A DNA stretch of 64,000 bases from Embiotoca jacksoni (lineage: Eukaryota; Chordata; Actinopteri; Embiotocidae): positions 15,656,724 through 15,720,723 of the forward strand of contig JAKOON010000005.1 of the NCBI GenBank assembly GCA_022577435.1. Direction: 5' to 3'. Positions 61,001-64,000 of this stretch are shown piece by piece; the first letter of the stretch is position 1; every line of letters starts with the position of its first letter. The notes beneath the pieces were generated by a model. It was not told the origin of the DNA. It did no database searches and saw only the letters and a list, made by a program, of their open reading frames with translations. A program made the translations under genes and the position numbers.

Positions 61001-63454
61001 TACTGGCTAGCTTCTCTAATGGGGGTATTTAGGGCAATTATGATAAAGATGTCAGGGCGACCTCCCTGCGACTGCTGCTTTTACAAGGGGTGCCTCTAAG
61101 TGCAGGATCACAGAGCAGAAATAAGGAGTGACTAAAGATGTGACCAGTCCCGTGTGGAAGTCTTGCCACCAGCAGAACTGCACTTAAGACTTGTCTCATG
61201 TGGAAAATACTGTCTAGAGGTGCTAAATGGTCTAATCTGCCCTCAGAGTTGAGTTTTATGGGAATTTTGGAGTCTATTATGCAAGTCTCAAGAAAATAAA
61301 CACTCCAGTGTTCAATTAAAGAGTAAAGCCTTACTGACTTGTTTCCATTTCGCATCATACCCATCCAGCACATCTGGCCCAGGGAGACATAAAACACTGT
61401 TATTATTTAATGGACGAGGGAAGCTGACCATCTGTAAGGTAGCACAGCCCCACAAAGGGGCTTTTCATGTGGCTACTGTTGTACATTACTTGCATCTGAA
61501 TTGTATCCATGCACACATTCACCTCAGCCATCACCTTTTCACCACTGGCATCCACCACCTCACATCAAAGTTACAGCTCAGGGACATAACTAAGAGCTAC
61601 TGGTCACCACACACACTTATAACCAGACAGCACATTTTCAGTGTTAGCATATGCCATCCACATGGCTGGCATGACACTAAACACATATGGACTGATGTTT
61701 GAAGTAGGTTCAAAGAGGCAAAAGCAGCGGAAAAGTGCAACGTGGACCATGTATCCTCTTTCCTCCTTTTAAATGGCCAAACAGCTGGCCGTGTTCTTAC
61801 GAAGTGCTCAGTACATTTCCATGATTGTTTTTATACCATGCTGGTGGATAATGTGCCATGATATCCCTCTCTCTGTAATAACCTCTCAGGATAGACATTA
61901 GACAGTCAGGAAACACCAATCCCACTATCCAGATGAGGTAAAGCTCTTCAGTGAAGCACATTCCAAAAGTAAGTGTTTCTTTCGGTTGTAGTTCATGGAA
62001 CAGTGCCATACACTAGTGAGGAGAGACTGGGGAGATTAGATATTAAGTTTAATGCAATAAAACCATCAAAATAGAATGAGCCTCTCATTATAATACTGTA
62101 ATAAAGAAGTGCTGCTAGAAAAAATTAAGCAGGCAAGAGAAATTTAGATTCATAAACCAAAAATGATGGTCTTTAGATATGCTAGGCAGAGCACTGTAGG
62201 TCCATCTCTGTTAGGCCAGTCAGTTAACCAGTCTGGTACAGATGGAAATATCTCAATAAATATTACAAAGATTTCCATATGCAGACGTTCATGATAAACA
62301 AAAGATGAAGGCTGATTTTGGAGAATGTATTTCTGGTAACACCAGCAAATGTACACGTAGTTTCAGTGAAATACAACTATTGGATGCATTATCACTGTCA
62401 GTTCAATGCATTCAATACAATTCAGGACAAAGTGTAACGACTTTGATCACCTAATTTTCCACCTCAAAATTTCAGTGCATCTAAAAAATTTGAGTTATGA
62501 CTAAATACATTTAAAAAAAATAACATGAATAATAACAATGACATTTCCATCTGCATCAGCTATACTCTGTCGCACTAATTAGCAAATGTTAACTAAGGTG
62601 ATGAATTTGGTAAGCATTCACCATTAGCGCTGTCATTGTGCACATGATAGTATGTTGATGTTTGAATTTCAGCATCATGTGTGCGCTGCTGGCATGGCTG
62701 TGGACTTGGACTAGTTTCTCTATTTTCAGATTGATGTAGCTGGTTTTGATGCTTTTGGATTTGTCATATTTTCAATAATATTTCTGCCCTCACTGTTTCT
62801 AGTGTATCAATCATTTATTATAAGTGAGTTATGCCCATGAAAGTGCCAAAACAACAGCAAAAATGTATTGAATTTTCTCATTTGCATTTTTTTCCTGATA
62901 AATGAAGACTAACACAAAAAGCAGCATTTAGGAGTTTGAGGGCGTTCATTAAGCCATAATAATATAAAATGATGCAAATGATGTCCTCCCATGGCCTAAT
63001 TTTCTTTTCTCCTCATTCACTCTAAATAATTTTTCATCTCACATTGGCTCCTGTTCATTACAGCTATACTCATTCTATGAAATGCTACCAAAGCATTGCA
63101 GCATTATAAGCAAATAGGCGTGGGGGCCTCTCTCTGAAATACTAGCCAATCAATCAGGTCAGGTTTGCCCTTCTGGAGCAACAAGACCCCGTCCTACCCA
63201 GCCATCAGTCATGCGCCACCTCCGGTTGTCCTCTTGCCTATTTTCACACCATCTCTTTCACTCCACTGCTAACACGATGACTTATTATGTTTTCCAACTT
63301 GATTCCCCTTGATGTTGCTCTCTCTAGGTCTCTCGCTGCCCATGAGTTAAAATCCCATCTGCCGATTTTCCATGACAATAGCTGGAAAATTAACGCCACA
63401 TGTTTGGCAAACTGTTAAGCAAGCTGAGGAAACCTGAGGGAATTTTTATCCGAT

Positions 63455-63490
<36 letters not shown>

Positions 63491-64000
63491 CTATTTATCT
63501 TTATCAATAAAATCTATCATGAGAAGGAATTTCTCATTTTTAACATCAACAGTAAAGAGAGGTTTATGGTGTGGACCTAAATCTTGTACAGCCACTACAT
63601 TATCTTCACTTGGTGTGTTAAAAGTTTCCATGCGCTATTCTGTACAAGGTCAGTTAAAAAAGGACAGGATGTTAAAAAGTTTTCCATGACAAATTGGTAC
63701 TTGTGCAAATAAAATTTATAACACCAGTGGAGGTATATTGTCTTCTCGGGGGTAAGGCTTCACCCCGGTGTAATAAAAATGAAACAAAAGTCAAAGCTTT
63801 TCCCAAAAGGGTGCAACATATGTCTGCACTGTGTAAGGTCACCTTTAAGGCTGCTGTGCTGCACTGTGCACACAGCTAAGAAGCATATTTAAAACATCAG
63901 GTAAGCATTAGCTCACAACTTCACAGCCTGGGTGATTACAAGTGTTTGTTTTGCTGCAGATTGCTGAGGTGAGTTTGAGCTCGTTCACTCTCCAGATCTT
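55081..64000. other. upstream gene-free sequence, right part
   Basis: No coding exon or RNA gene was recognised. It has a 12-bp hairpin at 57234-57262, a T-rich run near 60388-60417 and a 33-base poly-C at 63456-63488. Stretches at 60580-60965 and 62935-63200 read like conserved non-coding elements. Two plus-strand donor-like sites lie near the right edge. Confidence 0.5.
63456..63488. repeat. poly-C run of 33
   Basis: Thirty-three uninterrupted C residues, which is extreme for a mononucleotide C tract. It could fold into i-motif or (on the minus strand) G-quadruplex structures, and its true length is uncertain. Confidence 0.93.

Overview
The window looks like teleost fish nuclear DNA. It is AT-rich and intron/intergenic in character, dense in (CA)n/(AG)n microsatellites, and carries repeat types I associate with ray-finned fish: a hAT-type MITE, CAGTGGTGG-type short DNA elements, RTE-like retroposon tails and a Ty3/gypsy chromodomain element. 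There are no operons, CRISPR arrays or bacterial signals. Family names for the repeats come from memory, not from a database search.

One protein-coding gene can be supported, a MEF2 transcription factor on the minus strand, best matched to mef2a. Two exons are certain: the start-codon exon (25719-25936, coding from 25772 down to 25719, residues 1-18) and the next exon (17379-17582, residues 19-86). Together they encode the complete MADS box and MEF2 domain. Both have canonical splice sites and both junctions are phase 0. The activation-domain exons were not found, so the gene should continue beyond the left edge, with 1-17378 as its next intron. The right-hand side should hold 5' non-coding exon(s) and the promoter. 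A CpG-rich island at about 42790-43180, with a strong minus-strand splice donor at 43090/43089, is the best candidate for exon 1. A separate CCAAT/CCAAT/GC-box/E-box cluster lies at 43834-43920.

Layout: 1-17378 mef2a intron, with a deletion-derived Ty3/gypsy copy (about 6345-7935), a CpG-rich patch (11505-12065) and a retroposon tail (about 14750); 17379-17582 exon; 17583-25718 intron with a CAGTGGTGG-type element and an intact-ended 543-bp hAT MITE (20593-21135); 25719-25936 start exon, whose 3' splice site abuts a long (CT)n tract; 25937-43089 inferred 5' intron, with microsatellites and a structured segment near 36.6 kb; 43090-43920 inferred promoter zone; 43921-64000 gene-free upstream sequence with an inverted pair of CAGTGGTGG-type elements, a repeat rich in nuclear-receptor half-sites, and stretches that read like conserved non-coding elements.

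I found no convincing undescribed biological system. The most useful leads are regulatory: the microsatellite/splice-site arrangement, a minimal uORF, the CpG-island promoter inference, and transposon copies carrying palindromic transcription-factor-like sites.
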